64,000 bases of DNA from Caulobacterales bacterium (GCA_017302105.1 JAFLCS010000007.1:1-64000), one strand, 5' to 3'. Shown: positions 26,469-36,244, numbered from the stretch's first letter. Numbers and translations are program-made. Notes: a model not told the origin generated them from the letters alone.

Positions 26469-26969
26469 ATGAAAGCCCTAGCCCTCATCGCCGCCGCCGC
26501 CCTGGCGCTGGCCGGCTGCACAACTCTGGCTCCGTACGGCCCCCAGGCCGCTCAGGATGGCCAGGGCTATTCGGAGTACCGCATCGAGAACCAACGCTGG
26601 CGCGTCACCTACAACGGTGTCGGCGCGCCCGGCCCGGTAGCGGACATGGCCCTGTTGCGCGCCGCCGACCTGACGGTTGAACAGGGCTACGACTGGTTCG
26701 AGGTCACCCAGCGCTTCGTCGACGGTCGGCCCGATTCCGCCGGCGGTGTCCGGCCCAGCGTCAGCGTGGGCTATGGGGGTGGCAGCTACCACGGGCCCTA
26801 CGGGCGCTATTCGACGTCGGGGGCCGGTGTCGGCGTCGGCGTGAACATCCAGGGCCCGTCCCGCACCTCAACGACGCTGGAGATTCTCCTGGGGCGCGGC
26901 GAACCGCCCCCGCGCGGCCCTGTCTTTGCCGCCCGCGAAGTCCAGCAGAATCTCAGGGGCCGGTTCTGA
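26469..26969 (+). CDS. CC0125/CC1285-type lipoprotein
   Basis: The N-terminus MKALALIAAAALALAGC is a lipoprotein signal with lipobox LAGC. The mature part (GYSEYRIENQRWRVTYNG, then AADLTVEQGYDWFEV) matches a lipoprotein family known in Caulobacter, followed by a Gly/Tyr/Ser-rich stretch (about 90-125). AAGGAG before ATG 26469 supports this start. Function unknown. Its 3' end overlaps the convergent phosphodiesterase gene by 17 bases. Confidence 0.8.
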   Translation: MKALALIAAAALALAGCTTLAPYGPQAAQDGQGYSEYRIENQRWRVTYNGVGAPGPVADMALLRAADLTVEQGYDWFEVTQRFVDGRPDSAGGVRPSVSVGYGGGSYHGPYGRYSTSGAGVGVGVNIQGPSRTSTTLEILLGRGEPPPRGPVFAAREVQQNLRGRF

Positions 26970-28176
26970 TCGCCGGAGCCGTAGCCGCCGTCTGACCGTC
27001 GCCCTCAGGTGCAGCGATCCCGAGCAGTCGAGCCAGCATCGGTTGCACATCAACGCTGTTGACGCCGGCCAATCGTGTTCCCGAACGGATCGACGGCCCC
27101 CAGGCGATGAACGCCGCCTGCATCTCCGGTGCGTCGGGGTCGAAACCGTGGGTACCGGGCCGCACACGCGCCGGATCGGTCTGGCCTCGCACGCCGAGCG
27201 TCCAGCCCATCCGGGTCAGGCAGACCACCCGGCTGATCCGGCGGTGGGAGCCATAGGCAAACCGCGCCGGGATGTCCTCGCGCCGCCAGCAACTGAGACC
27301 ATCCACCTCGCGGCTCAAGGCCGCCTCAAGCTCGGCCTCTCGCCCCGGCAGCGGGTCGACAAAGGCCAGCGGGCCATAGGTGAAGCTGTCGACGGCTTCG
27401 GCGGCGATCCAGTCGTCCAGCCAGACGATGCGCTCACCGGACGTCGCCGCCATGCCGTGATCGGCCACAATCACCAGATTGGCCTGTATCCCACGTGCGG
27501 ACAGACCGTCGATCAGCAAGGCGACGGCCTGGTCAACCTCGACCAGAGCCTCATTGAGCTCGGGAGATTGCGGTCCATACAGATGCCCCCGGGTATCCAC
27601 GATGTCGAAATAGACGGCGGCGAAATCCGGCCAATCGCCCTCAGGCGTGGTGAACCACCCCAGGGTGATGTTGACGCGCGCCCGGCTTGATACCGATTGC
27701 TCGAAGGGCAGCCAGTCGCGCGGGCGCTGACCCCTGACGGCCGCCTCCGAGCCTGGCCAGAACAGAACCGCCGTGCTCAATCCGGCGCGCTCGGCCGTCA
27801 CCCAGATCGGCTCGCCGTCATTCCACCAGACCGGGTCCATCACTTCATGCCGGTCACCCAGCGAAAAGGTCCGCCCAGGCAGGCCGGGGTCGCGCATCCG
27901 GTTATAGACCAGGCCGTGATGGTCCGGATGCAGGCCTGTCACCAGGGTATAGAAGTTCGGATAGGTCACGGATGGAAACGACGGACGCATTCCACCCTGG
28001 GCTACCGCGCCCTCGTTCGCCAGGCGGCTCAGGGTCGGGGTCAATCCGCGGTCGAGATAGTCGGCCCGAAACCCGTCGATGCCGATCAGGATGACGGGCC
28101 GCTCGGGCACACGCTGGGCCAGGGCCGGCGCGGCCAGGGCGACGGACAACAGCAACAAGGTCACGAACCGGATCAT
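26953..28176 (-). CDS. NPP-type nucleotide pyrophosphatase/phosphodiesterase, secreted
   Basis: Alkaline-phosphatase-superfamily enzyme hydrolysing nucleotide or phosphodiester bonds in the periplasm. A Sec signal ends near ALA-Q21. Metal and catalytic residues visible: Asp34 in LIGIDGFRADY, nucleophile Thr71 in FPSVTYPNFY, Asp/His in DIVDTRGHLYGP, Asp-His in VADHGMAATS and the distal His in PGTHGFDPD. 407 residues is usual for the ENPP/NPP group. Substrate not deducible. It is monocistronic and divergent from the ABC transporter genes. Confidence 0.9.
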   Translation of the reverse strand: MIRFVTLLLLSVALAAPALAQRVPERPVILIGIDGFRADYLDRGLTPTLSRLANEGAVAQGGMRPSFPSVTYPNFYTLVTGLHPDHHGLVYNRMRDPGLPGRTFSLGDRHEVMDPVWWNDGEPIWVTAERAGLSTAVLFWPGSEAAVRGQRPRDWLPFEQSVSSRARVNITLGWFTTPEGDWPDFAAVYFDIVDTRGHLYGPQSPELNEALVEVDQAVALLIDGLSARGIQANLVIVADHGMAATSGERIVWLDDWIAAEAVDSFTYGPLAFVDPLPGREAELEAALSREVDGLSCWRREDIPARFAYGSHRRISRVVCLTRMGWTLGVRGQTDPARVRPGTHGFDPDAPEMQAAFIAWGPSIRSGTRLAGVNSVDVQPMLARLLGIAAPEGDGQTAATAPAIRTGP

Positions 28177-28278
28177 GCTCTGGTTCTAGCGTCCCTGCGC
28201 GACGGGGCAACGACACGTGACAAAGGATTAATTCGCTGCCCGCTTGCCGAGCGCACCAAACCCGGCGACGGTCGTGCC

Positions 28279-29172
28279 ATGAGCGCGATCCTCACCACAT
28301 CGAGTCTAACCAAGACCTACGGTCCGGTCAGGGCCCTGGACGGCCTGACGCTGGAGGTGCCCAAAGGCGGCGTCTATGGCGTGCTCGGCCCCAATGGGGC
28401 CGGCAAGTCCACCCTGTTTCGGATCTGGCTGGGCCTAATCCAGCCCACTTCCGGCGATGCGAGCGTGCTGGGCGGCGCACCCGGGACTCCACGCCGGATC
28501 GGGTCCATGATCGAGACGCCACGCTTTCCGCCCTTCCTGACGGCTCGCGGCGTGCTGGAATGGCTGAGCCTGGCATCAGGCCTGAAAGGCGAGGCCACCG
28601 AAATAGACGCCCTGCTCGAGCGAGTCGGACTGACCGAAGCGGCCGGACGCAAGGTGCGAGGGTTCTCGGTCGGTATGCACCAGCGCCTCGGTGTCGCCGC
28701 TGCCCTGCTCGGAAACCCCTCGATGGTCATTCTGGATGAGCCGACCTCGGGCATGGACCCGAACGGCATCAACGAGATGCGAGCCCTGATCCGGTCCCTG
28801 GCTGATCGGGATGGGGTCAGCGTCGTCCTGGCCAGCCACCAGTTGGCCGAGGTTCAGAAGATCTGCGACCGCGTGGCCATCCTCAATCGGGGTGCCCTGG
28901 CAGCCGAAGGCAGCGTCACGGATCTGATCGGCGGGGCCGGCGGCGAGCGCCTGAGGCTACAGGTCGCGGAGCCGGCGCGCGTCGCCACACTGATCGGCAC
29001 CGGGGCCGAGGCCCAGGCCGATGCCGTTCTGGTCAACCTGCCCCGCGCCGACGCGCCTGCCCTCATCCGTCGTCTCGCGATCGAGGGCACCGAGATTTTC
29101 GAAGCACGCTGGGTCGGCGCCGACCTGGAAGCCGTATTCATGCAGGAAACCGGAGGTCAGGATGCTCGCTGA
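28279..29172 (+). CDS. ABC transporter ATP-binding protein
   Basis: 297-residue ATPase of the DrrA/CcmA-like exporter class. Walker A is GPNGAGKST (about 37-45), the signature is degenerate (VRGFSVGMHQRL), Walker B is MVILDEPTSGMDPNG and the H-loop is VVLASHQLAEVQ. The C-terminal extension after about 220 is typical of these exporters. ATG 28279 is used; the open frame from 27697 is antisense to the phosphodiesterase gene. It overlaps the permease start by 11 bases. Confidence 0.93.
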   Translation: MSAILTTSSLTKTYGPVRALDGLTLEVPKGGVYGVLGPNGAGKSTLFRIWLGLIQPTSGDASVLGGAPGTPRRIGSMIETPRFPPFLTARGVLEWLSLASGLKGEATEIDALLERVGLTEAAGRKVRGFSVGMHQRLGVAAALLGNPSMVILDEPTSGMDPNGINEMRALIRSLADRDGVSVVLASHQLAEVQKICDRVAILNRGALAAEGSVTDLIGGAGGERLRLQVAEPARVATLIGTGAEAQADAVLVNLPRADAPALIRRLAIEGTEIFEARWVGADLEAVFMQETGGQDAR

Positions 29173-30001
29173 CACCATCGCCGCCGAGAACCGGCGGCTG
29201 ACCCGCAATCGAACGACCTTTTTCTGGGGCTTCCTGTTCATCCCGCTCCTGGCACTCGCCTCTGAGATCGTCGGCCGGGTGTTCATGCATAGCGACCTCC
29301 CGGCGGACCTCCGCGCCCTGCCGGTCGATATGGCTGACCAGTTGGTCAAGGCCTTCGGCGAGGCCGGGGGGCCGATGACAATCCTGCTGTCGCTGATCGG
29401 CGCAGCAGCTCTCTTCGCGGGGGACTACCGCTGGGAAACCTGGCGGCTGGTAACGCCGCGTGCCTCGCGCACCAGCCTGTTCCTCGCCAAGGCCGTCACC
29501 TTCGCCGGCTGGTCGCTGGTGACCATCCTGCTGATCGGTGTCCTGGATGCGAGCGTGGCGTGGATCGGCGGACTCCTCGATGGCAGCCGCCTGACCTTTG
29601 GCCTTCAGGCCGGGGAGTTCGTCCGCCAACTTGTGGCGGTGACACTGATCGCCTGGGCCCAGCTTCTGTTCGCAGGTGCATTGGCGGCCCTGGCCGCGAC
29701 GGCGACCCGATCGATGATCGCGGCCATCATGATCCCCCTGGGGGCCTTCATCGGGCTGTTTCTCGTCCAGAACCGCTACCCGATCGAGGACATAGCCGCC
29801 GACTGGTGGAAGATCCTGCTGATCCCTGGCCATGCCTTCGACATTGGGCGGGTCTTCCTGGCCGGTCTTCCGACCCTGCCCGGCCAGACGGTTCCGACCG
29901 AACCCGGTGCCGCAGCGATCGTCGGCATCCTGCTCTGGCTCCTGATCGGCCTCGGCGGTGGACTCGCAGTCTTCGTCAGGCAGGATCTGTCGAAGGAATA
30001 G
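29162..30001 (+). CDS. ABC transporter permease (ABC-2 type)
   Basis: 279 residues with about six hydrophobic segments: near 20-42, 75-90, 105-135, 160-190, 200-220 and 255-275. The GDYRWETWRLVTPRASRTSLFLAKAV segment after the second helix is typical of ABC-2 permeases (conserved E..gT...l..p.sR...l..K). Starts inside the end of the ATPase gene, so the two form one exporter. Substrate unknown. Confidence 0.88.
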   Translation: MLADTIAAENRRLTRNRTTFFWGFLFIPLLALASEIVGRVFMHSDLPADLRALPVDMADQLVKAFGEAGGPMTILLSLIGAAALFAGDYRWETWRLVTPRASRTSLFLAKAVTFAGWSLVTILLIGVLDASVAWIGGLLDGSRLTFGLQAGEFVRQLVAVTLIAWAQLLFAGALAALAATATRSMIAAIMIPLGAFIGLFLVQNRYPIEDIAADWWKILLIPGHAFDIGRVFLAGLPTLPGQTVPTEPGAAAIVGILLWLLIGLGGGLAVFVRQDLSKE

Positions 30002-30010
30002 GTCGGGATC

Positions 30011-30046
30011 AGAAAAAAGGGCGGCCCGCACCAGCGGACCGCCCTT
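30011..30046 (-). terminator. Intrinsic terminator after rplQ, possibly bidirectional
   Basis: A 13-bp stem with one mismatch (AAGGGCGGCCCGC / GCGGACCGCCCTT, loop ACCA) is bordered on the left by AAAAAA, which becomes the U-run for minus-strand transcripts leaving the ribosomal cluster. The plus strand has only TTCCTC after it, so the ABC genes may also end here but less efficiently. Confidence 0.75.
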
Positions 30047-30070
30047 CCTCAACCCGGACCTCGTGAGAGG

Positions 30071-30493
30071 TTAGTCTTCGTCACCGGCGAACATCGCGGC
30101 CTGGACCGGACCGGAGTCCTTGCCCTTTTCCGACGTGTCGCGGTCGACGAATTCGATGACGGCCATCGGCGCCATGTCGCCATGGCGGAAGCCGGCCTTC
30201 ATGATGCGGATGTAGCCGCCGTTACGGTCGGCGTAGCGCGGGCCCAGCACCTCAAACAGCTTGCCGACCTGCTCGACGTCCCGGACGCGGCTGATGGCCA
30301 GGCGACGGTTGGCCAGGCCACCCTTCTTGGCCAGGGTCACCATCTTCTCGACGAAGGGGCGCAGTTCCTTGGCCTTGGGCAGGGTGGTGGTGATCTGCTC
30401 GTGCTTGATGAGCGAGGCGGCCATATTGGCGAACATGGCGGTGCGGTGAGCCGAGGTGCGACCCAGTTTGCGGTGACCGTTACCGTGACGCAT
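30071..30493 (-). CDS. rplQ: Ribosomal protein L17
   Basis: Large-subunit protein near the peptide exit tunnel, last gene of the alpha operon. [34 protein letters not shown] is diagnostic. ATG 30493 has AAGGAG eight bases upstream; a TTG two codons further upstream is not needed. The 140-residue product carries an alphaproteobacterial C-terminal acidic extension ([22 protein letters not shown]). It is separated from rpoA by 248 bases that include a terminator-like hairpin. Confidence 0.97.
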   Translation of the reverse strand: MRHGNGHRKLGRTSAHRTAMFANMAASLIKHEQITTTLPKAKELRPFVEKMVTLAKKGGLANRRLAISRVRDVEQVGKLFEVLGPRYADRNGGYIRIMKAGFRHGDMAPMAVIEFVDRDTSEKGKDSGPVQAAMFAGDED

Positions 30494-30690
30494 GGTCAAT
30501 CTCCTTCAAGGAACGCCGGCGCCCAGCCTGGCCGTTCCCCCAAAAGCAACCCGGAGACAAAAGCGCGGCACCCGAATGGCGGCGGCCCGTTCCGAGGTCG
30601 GCCCCAAGGTCGGAGCCGAAGTCGTCAGGACAGGGTTTTGGGGTCCTTCCCGACGAGCGAGGGCCGAAAACCGGCTCTCATTAATTGCGA

Positions 30691-30720
30691 AAAGGCCGGA
30701 TCCTTGCGGACCCGGCCTTT
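30691..30720 (-). terminator. Terminator-like hairpin between rpoA and rplQ
   Basis: AAAGGCCGG (30691-30699) pairs with CCGGCCTTT (30712-30720); on the minus strand the stem ends in TTTT then CGCAATTAA, 20 bases after the rpoA stop. It could attenuate transcription into rplQ or be an RNA processing site. The remaining gap to rplQ (30500-30690) holds no gene and could carry a separate rplQ promoter. Confidence 0.55.
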
Positions 30721-30741
30721 GCACTTTGGATCGTTTCGACC

Positions 30742-31761
30742 CTAGATTTGATCGTCCATCTTCTTGGCGAGCTCTTCGATGTTCTCGGGCGGCCAGGCCG
30801 GCACGTCCATGCCCAGCGACAGACCCATCGAAGCCAGGACTTCCTTGATCTCGTTCAGCGACTTGCGGCCGAAGTTCGGGGTACGAAGCATTTCGCCCTC
30901 GGTCTTCTGGATCAGGTCGCCGATGTAAACGATGTTGTCGTTCTTCAAGCAGTTGGCCGAACGGACCGACAGTTCCAGCTCGTCGACCTTCTTGAGCAGG
31001 GCCGGGTTGAAGCCCAGATCCGGGCCCGTTTCCGACGCCTCGACGGCCGCCTTGGGCTCTTCGAAGGTGATGAACAGCTGCAGTTGGTCCTGAAGGATGC
31101 GCGCGGCGTAGGCCACGGCGTCCACCGGCGTCACGGCCCCATTGGTTTCCACTTCAAGCGACAGCTTGTCGTAGTCCAGCGACTGGCCCTGGCGGGTCGG
31201 CTCGACCTTGTAGGCCACCTTCTTGACCGGCGAATACAGAGCGTCGACGGCGATCAGGCCGATCGGGGCATCTTCGGGACGGTTGAACTCGGCCGGAACG
31301 TAGCCCTTGCCGTTCTGAACCGTGAACTCCATGCGAATCTTGGCCCCTTCGTCGAGGGTGCAGATCACATGGTCGCCGTTCAGGATTTCGATGTCTGCCG
31401 GGGCGTCGATCTGCGAGGCCGTCACCGGGCCGGGGCCTTCGGCGCGCAGCATCATGCGCTTGGGGCCTTCAGCGTGCATCCGCAGCGCCAGCTGCTTGAT
31501 GTTCAGCACGATGTCGACGACGTCTTCACGCACGCCTTCCATCGACGAGAACTCATGGACCACGCCGTCGATGTGCACCGAGGTCACCGCAGCGCCTTGC
31601 AGCGAGGACAGCAGCACGCGACGCAGGGCATTGCCGAGCGTCACGCCGAAGCCCCGCTCCAGCGGCTCGACCGTCAGTTTCGCCTTGGTATTGGCGTCCT
31701 TGCCGGTTTCGATCTGGGGCTTGTCGGGACGGGTGAGCTCTAGCCAGTTTCTTTCGATCAT
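30742..31761 (-). CDS. rpoA: RNA polymerase alpha subunit
   Basis: 339 residues. The N-terminal dimerisation and assembly domain (to about 235) starts [15 protein letters not shown] and has [22 protein letters not shown]. After a linker the C-terminal domain (about 255-320) carries [29 protein letters not shown] and [24 protein letters not shown], the DNA- and activator-binding part. Gene order rpsM-rpsK-rpoA-rplQ is the alpha operon without rpsD. Confidence 0.98.
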   Translation of the reverse strand: MIERNWLELTRPDKPQIETGKDANTKAKLTVEPLERGFGVTLGNALRRVLLSSLQGAAVTSVHIDGVVHEFSSMEGVREDVVDIVLNIKQLALRMHAEGPKRMMLRAEGPGPVTASQIDAPADIEILNGDHVICTLDEGAKIRMEFTVQNGKGYVPAEFNRPEDAPIGLIAVDALYSPVKKVAYKVEPTRQGQSLDYDKLSLEVETNGAVTPVDAVAYAARILQDQLQLFITFEEPKAAVEASETGPDLGFNPALLKKVDELELSVRSANCLKNDNIVYIGDLIQKTEGEMLRTPNFGRKSLNEIKEVLASMGLSLGMDVPAWPPENIEELAKKMDDQI

Positions 31762-31845
31762 TATCGTCCCTCGAACGGGTTTCGCCGGCCGTCGGAACCT
31801 GGGGATGGGCTCCGCCGACCGGCGTATCAGGAATAGGTTCGCGTC

Positions 31846-32235
31846 TTAGACGCGGCGACGCTTGGGCGGCCGGCAGCCGTTGTGCGGCATGGGCGTAACG
31901 TCGCGGATAGTGGTGATGGTCATGCCAACGGCCTGGAGGGCGCGCAGAGCCGACTCGCGGCCCGAGCCCGGACCGGCGACGTTGACTTCCAGCGTGCGCA
32001 CACCGTGCTCCATCGCCTTCTTGCCCGCGTCTTCGGCGGCCATCTGGGCGGCGTACGGGGTCGACTTACGCGAACCCTTGAAGCCCATGGCACCAGCCGA
32101 CGACCACGAGATCGCATTGCCCTGCGCGTCGGTGATCGTAATCATGGTGTTGTTGAACGAGGCATTCACATGGGCGACGCCCGAGGTGATGTTCTTGCGT
32201 TCGCGCTTCTTGAGGCGCTCAGGAGCCTTAGCCAT
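31846..32235 (-). CDS. rpsK: Ribosomal protein S11
   Basis: Platform protein of the 30S subunit near the mRNA exit. [46 protein letters not shown] and the C-terminal [18 protein letters not shown] are all intact. 129 residues, the normal length. Seven bases separate it from rpsM. Confidence 0.98.
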   Translation of the reverse strand: MAKAPERLKKRERKNITSGVAHVNASFNNTMITITDAQGNAISWSSAGAMGFKGSRKSTPYAAQMAAEDAGKKAMEHGVRTLEVNVAGPGSGRESALRALQAVGMTITTIRDVTPMPHNGCRPPKRRRV

Positions 32236-32242
32236 CTAGATC

Positions 32243-32611
32243 TTACTTCTTCTTGCCGGCGATGGGCTTGGCCGGACCCTTGCGGGTGCGGGCGTTGGTG
32301 TGGGTGCGCTGGCCGCGGACCGGCAGGCCCTTGCGGTGACGCAGGCCGCGGTAGCAGGCCAGGTCCATCAGGCGCTTGATGTTCATCGACGTCTCGCGAC
32401 GCAGGTCGCCTTCGACGGTGAACTCGCGGTCGATGGTTTCACGGATCTGCAGGACTTCGGCGTCGGTCAGCTGATTGACGCGACGAGCCGAGTCGATGCC
32501 GACCTGCTCCATGATGGTCTTCGCAGACCGCGGGCCGATGCCATGGATGTACTGCAGCGCGATTTCGACGCGCTTGTTGGTCGGGATGTTGACGCCAGCG
32601 ATACGGGCCAA
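32243..32611 (-). CDS. rpsM: Ribosomal protein S13
   Basis: 30S head protein contacting the P-site tRNA and L5. [25 protein letters not shown] is the family N-terminus and begins directly after a TTG at 32611-32609, so TTG is the start codon; GGAGA lies about ten bases upstream. The frame is open further upstream to 32662 but nothing there resembles S13. The C-terminus ([24 protein letters not shown]) is complete; 122 residues. Upstream lies the TonB-like gene, not adk, which is unusual. Confidence 0.96.
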   Translation of the reverse strand: MARIAGVNIPTNKRVEIALQYIHGIGPRSAKTIMEQVGIDSARRVNQLTDAEVLQIRETIDREFTVEGDLRRETSMNIKRLMDLACYRGLRHRKGLPVRGQRTHTNARTRKGPAKPIAGKKK

Positions 32612-32821
32612 GGTATTGATTCTCCAGTACGCACAACAGACGCGAACGGCGACCCGGCTCAATCGTTCAAGCCCGGTGCTGATCGCGTCTTTCGCGGAAG
32701 CGCGCCGTTATACAGGGGATTCCCGGCGCGTCAACGGGTTGGCAAGGGATTCTCGCAAGGGAATTCTCATCGACCCGGACCCGTAGATAGTGACGCGCGC
32801 GTCAAGGTCAACCCGAACGTC

Positions 32822-33544
32822 CTAAGGCGGGAAGTCGACGCCAATGACAATCTCGGTGTTGTCCTGGGCACGGCCCTGTGCGTCCGTGGGGGGACGCCAG
32901 CGGTATGAGGAGGCCAGCGACAGGGCCGCCTGGCCCAGGCGGCTGCCAGGTGGCATCTCTCGCGTGACCGAACACTCCTCCAACTGCCCCGACAGGCGAA
33001 TGCGACAGCGCATCTCGGCGCGGCCAACACGCCGCACCGCCAGGCCGGTGCGGGGCTGGGCCCTGCGGATCTGGTCAAGCGACGGGCCCGAGATCAGAAC
33101 GGCCCGCCCGGCCCCGGAGCCCGGTCCTGAGCCGCCACCCTGACCGGAGCCGGTTCCTGTCCCCTGCCCGGCCTGCCCGCGCCCCTGTCCCGGCGCATCG
33201 ACCGTGGCGGCCCCGATGGTTGTCACCGGCTCGGGACTCGGCTCGGGCGGAGCGACCAGTTCCGGCTCGACCGGTCGCGGTGGCGGCTCGATCGGACGGA
33301 CCCGGGACGGCGTGGCCGGGGCCCCGCCACCGGCCTCACGAGACACCGGACGAGGTGGCTCGGGCGGCGGGTCCGGCTCGGGCCGGATCAATTCGACCAG
33401 AATGGGAGGCGACGGAATCGGCGGCACATAGCGCGGCTGGACCCAGATCAGGCCGGCAAACAGCACCGCGTGACCAAGCAACACCAACACCGTCATGCCT
33501 GCCTTGCGCAGGTGCCGGTCCCGGAGGAAAGCCGGTGCGGTCAT
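32822..33544 (-). CDS. TonB-like protein (energy-transducer type) inside the ribosomal cluster
   Basis: One N-terminal TM helix (about 16-35) after a short basic cytoplasmic tail, then a Pro-rich periplasmic spacer (PPIPSPPILVELIRPEPDPPPEPP and more), a Gly/Gln-rich stretch near 120-150, and a C-terminal TonB-like fold (EMRCRIRLSGQLEECSVTREMPPGSRLGQAALSLASSYRWRPP). This is the design of TonB proteins that pass proton-motive energy to outer-membrane receptors. ATG 33544 gives MTAPAFLRDRHL; a Met seven codons upstream is possible. It lies between adk and rpsM. No ExbB/ExbD genes are near. Confidence 0.8.
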   Translation of the reverse strand: MTAPAFLRDRHLRKAGMTVLVLLGHAVLFAGLIWVQPRYVPPIPSPPILVELIRPEPDPPPEPPRPVSREAGGGAPATPSRVRPIEPPPRPVEPELVAPPEPSPEPVTTIGAATVDAPGQGRGQAGQGTGTGSGQGGGSGPGSGAGRAVLISGPSLDQIRRAQPRTGLAVRRVGRAEMRCRIRLSGQLEECSVTREMPPGSRLGQAALSLASSYRWRPPTDAQGRAQDNTEIVIGVDFPP

Positions 33545-33647
33545 GTCGGGGCGCGTCTCCGTCACGGTTCCCAGCCTGGCATATCGCAGCTGGCCCTGAC
33601 ATGAACGCTTGCGCCGGGCTTTGGATCAATCCCGCCTGGTCTCAGCC

Positions 33648-34214
33648 TCAGGCCAGGATGGCGTCGATCTGGGCGGCGACATCTTCGACGGCACCCATGC
33701 CATCGATCTCTGCCAACTTGCCTTGATCACCGTAGTACGGAAGCAGTGGTGCGGTCTGTGCGTTGTAGGCGGCCAGGCGCGTCACGAAGGTCTCGGGGTT
33801 GTCGTCCGGGCGGCCCTGCTCCTCAAAGCGGCGCGTGACGCGTGCAAGCAGCCGGTCCTCATCGACCTTCAGGCGGATGACGTGATCGATCCGCGCGCCA
33901 CGCCGCTCCAGCATCTCATCCAGAGCCTCGGCCTGGGCCAGGGTTCGCGGGAAGCCGTCGAAGATCGCACCACCCGCAGCCTCGGCCTCATCCAGCTTCA
34001 ACTCGATGAGGGCGATGACGATGTTGTCCGGCACCAGATGTCCGGCGTCCATGATCGCCTTGCACCGCTGGCCGATCTCGGCCCCCTCGGCGATTGCAGC
34101 ACGCAGCATATCTCCCGTCGAGAGCTGGATCATGCCGCGCTCATCCACCAGGCGCTTGGCCTGGGTGCCCTTGCCGGCGGCAGGCGGTCCAAACAGAATC
34201 AGGTTCAAGGCCAC
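33648..34214 (-). CDS. adk: Adenylate kinase
   Basis: Catalyses AMP + ATP to 2 ADP. P-loop GPPAAGKGTQAKRL is at residues 9-22, the AMP-binding GDMLR block follows, and DGFPRTLAQAEAL is intact. At 188 residues it is the short form without the Cys-containing zinc LID (VTRRFEEQGRPDDNPETFVTRL takes its place). It follows secY after 20 bases, a common spc-operon arrangement. Confidence 0.96.
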   Translation of the reverse strand: MALNLILFGPPAAGKGTQAKRLVDERGMIQLSTGDMLRAAIAEGAEIGQRCKAIMDAGHLVPDNIVIALIELKLDEAEAAGGAIFDGFPRTLAQAEALDEMLERRGARIDHVIRLKVDEDRLLARVTRRFEEQGRPDDNPETFVTRLAAYNAQTAPLLPYYGDQGKLAEIDGMGAVEDVAAQIDAILA

Positions 34215-34234
34215 GGCGTCCTCCCGACTTCGAC

Positions 34235-35593
34235 TTAGCGCCGGGTGCCCCGTCCGCGCAACTTGGCCTTCTTGATGAGCCCCTCATACTGGTGACTCAG
34301 CAGGTGCGATTGAATCTGGGCGACCGTATCCATGGTCACCGAGACCATGATGAGGATAGAGGTGCCCCCCAGGGCCGTCACGATCGTCAGCTGGCCGAGC
34401 TGCGCGATGCCGATCTCCGGGATCAGACAGACGGCGGTGATATAGGCCGCGCCGATCGCCGTCAGGCGGGTCAGCACATAGTCCAGATATTCGGCCGTGC
34501 GCTTGCCTGGACGGATACCCGGCAGGAACCCGCCGTACTTCCTCAGATTCTCCGCCGTGTCCTCGGGATTGAAGACGATCGAGGTGTAGAAGAAGGTGAA
34601 GAAGATAATCAGGGCCCCATAGAGCGCCATGAAGATCGGCTGACCGTGCTGGAGGTGCGGCATGACCGTGTTCAGCCACTGAAGCCACGAGGGCACCGCG
34701 TCCGGGTTCTGCGACAGCATGGCCGACACCGTCGTCGGCAGCAGCAGCAGCGACGAGGCGAAAATCGGCGGGATGACGCCGGCGGTGTTGACCTTGAGCG
34801 GCAGGAACGAGCTCTCGCCCCCAACCATGCGGTTGCCCTGCTGACGCTTGGGATACTGGATCAGAAGCCGGCGCTGGGCCCGCTCCATGAAGACGATGAA
34901 TACGACAAGCACCACTGACAGCGCCAGAATGGCGAACAGAAGGAAGGCCGAGATCTGGCCCTGGCGAGTCAGTTCGAACAGCTGGGCCAAGGATTGCGGC
35001 AGAACCGCCACGATGCCGGCGAAGATGATCAGCGAAATACCGTTGCCGACGCCGCGCGCCGTCACCTGCTCACCCAGCCACATCAGGAACATGGTCCCAC
35101 CCGTCAGGGTCGTCACCGTCGTCAGAACGAAGAAGACGCCCGGCTCGTTGGCCACCCCCTGAAGGCTCATGGCGATGCCGAATGACTGGGCGATGGCCAG
35201 AACCACGGTCAGGTACCGAGTGTACTGGTTCAGCTGTTTGCGGCCGGCTTCGCCGCCCTCCTTCTTCAGCTTTTCCCAGGGCGGATAGACCGCCTGCAGG
35301 AGCTGCACGATGATCGAGGCCGAAATGTACGGCATGACGTTCAGCGCGAAGATGGCCATCCGCTCAACGGCACCACCGGAGAACATATTCACCATGCCCA
35401 GGATGCCCTGGGACTGGTTCTGGAAGGCCTGGGCGAACGCATCGACGTTCAGGCCCGGGATCGGAATGTAGGTTCCCAGGCGATAGACAATCATCGCCGC
35501 CAGGGTGAACCACAGGCGCGCGTGCAGATCCTTGGCCTTGGCAAAGGAGCCCACGTTCAGGTTTGCAGCTAGCTGTTCTGCGGCCGAAGCCAT
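34235..35593 (-). CDS. secY: SecY, protein translocase channel subunit
   Basis: Central pore of the Sec translocon with ten TM helices in 452 residues. Family marks include YRLGTYIPIPGLN, FSGGAVERMAIFALNVMPYISASIIVQLL, and the cytoplasmic loop PKRQQGNRMVGGESSFLPLKVNTAGVIPPIFASS. The C-terminal VSVTMDTVAQIQSHLLSHQYEGLIKK is normal. 174 bases upstream of the start hold no gene; they contain a CCCCGTTGCGAGGGG-type hairpin and could hold an extra promoter. Confidence 0.98.
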   Translation of the reverse strand: MASAAEQLAANLNVGSFAKAKDLHARLWFTLAAMIVYRLGTYIPIPGLNVDAFAQAFQNQSQGILGMVNMFSGGAVERMAIFALNVMPYISASIIVQLLQAVYPPWEKLKKEGGEAGRKQLNQYTRYLTVVLAIAQSFGIAMSLQGVANEPGVFFVLTTVTTLTGGTMFLMWLGEQVTARGVGNGISLIIFAGIVAVLPQSLAQLFELTRQGQISAFLLFAILALSVVLVVFIVFMERAQRRLLIQYPKRQQGNRMVGGESSFLPLKVNTAGVIPPIFASSLLLLPTTVSAMLSQNPDAVPSWLQWLNTVMPHLQHGQPIFMALYGALIIFFTFFYTSIVFNPEDTAENLRKYGGFLPGIRPGKRTAEYLDYVLTRLTAIGAAYITAVCLIPEIGIAQLGQLTIVTALGGTSILIMVSVTMDTVAQIQSHLLSHQYEGLIKKAKLRGRGTRR

Positions 35594-35767
35594 TCCGATA
35601 CCCCGCGACTTACCGTCGTCAGATAGGTGAACCGACGCCCCGTTGCGAGGGGTTCGGCAAAGGTATCATCCCGAAATGTTCGCGGACCGGGAACCGAGAC
35701 CGCTGCTGACGCGAAGATCGGCGGCGGTCCCGGCGGCCTTTGACCACCGCCGGGATGACAGATCCGA

Positions 35768-36244
35768 TCAGTCTTCCGACTTGGCCGGACGGGCCTGTTC
35801 CACCGAGCCGCCGGCGGCTTCGATGGCCTTGACGGCCGAGGCCGAGGCCGACCAGACCTTGAGGTTCAGCTTGCCCTTGATCTCGCCGTGGCCCAGCAGG
35901 CGCACGCCGTCCTTGGCGCGACGGATCACACCGGCAGCGATCAGGGCGTCGGCATCGATGACCTTCTTGATGTCCAGCTTCTTGGCTTCGATGGCCTTGG
36001 CCAGTCGCCACAGGTTGACCTCGGCCAGCTTCAGGGCACCCGGATTGTTGAAGCCGCGCTTCGGCATCCGCATATGCAGCGGCATCTGACCGCCTTCGAA
36101 GCCCAGCAGGGACACGCCGGTACGGGACTTCTGGCCCTTGACGCCGCGACCCGACGTCTTGCCCTTACCCGAGCCCGGGCCACGACCGACACGCATCCGG
36201 CCCTTGTGGGCACCCTCGTTGTCGCGCAGTTCATTGAGTTTCAT
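35768..36244 (-). CDS. rplO: Ribosomal protein L15
   Basis: Core 23S-binding protein. Begins [43 protein letters not shown] at ATG 36244; an in-frame Met 12 codons upstream is not part of the family. 158 residues with the usual [16 protein letters not shown] and the C-terminal ALTVKA-like strand ([20 protein letters not shown]). Follows rpmD after 142 bases containing two hairpins. Confidence 0.97.
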   Translation of the reverse strand: MKLNELRDNEGAHKGRMRVGRGPGSGKGKTSGRGVKGQKSRTGVSLLGFEGGQMPLHMRMPKRGFNNPGALKLAEVNLWRLAKAIEAKKLDIKKVIDADALIAAGVIRRAKDGVRLLGHGEIKGKLNLKVWSASASAVKAIEAAGGSVEQARPAKSED

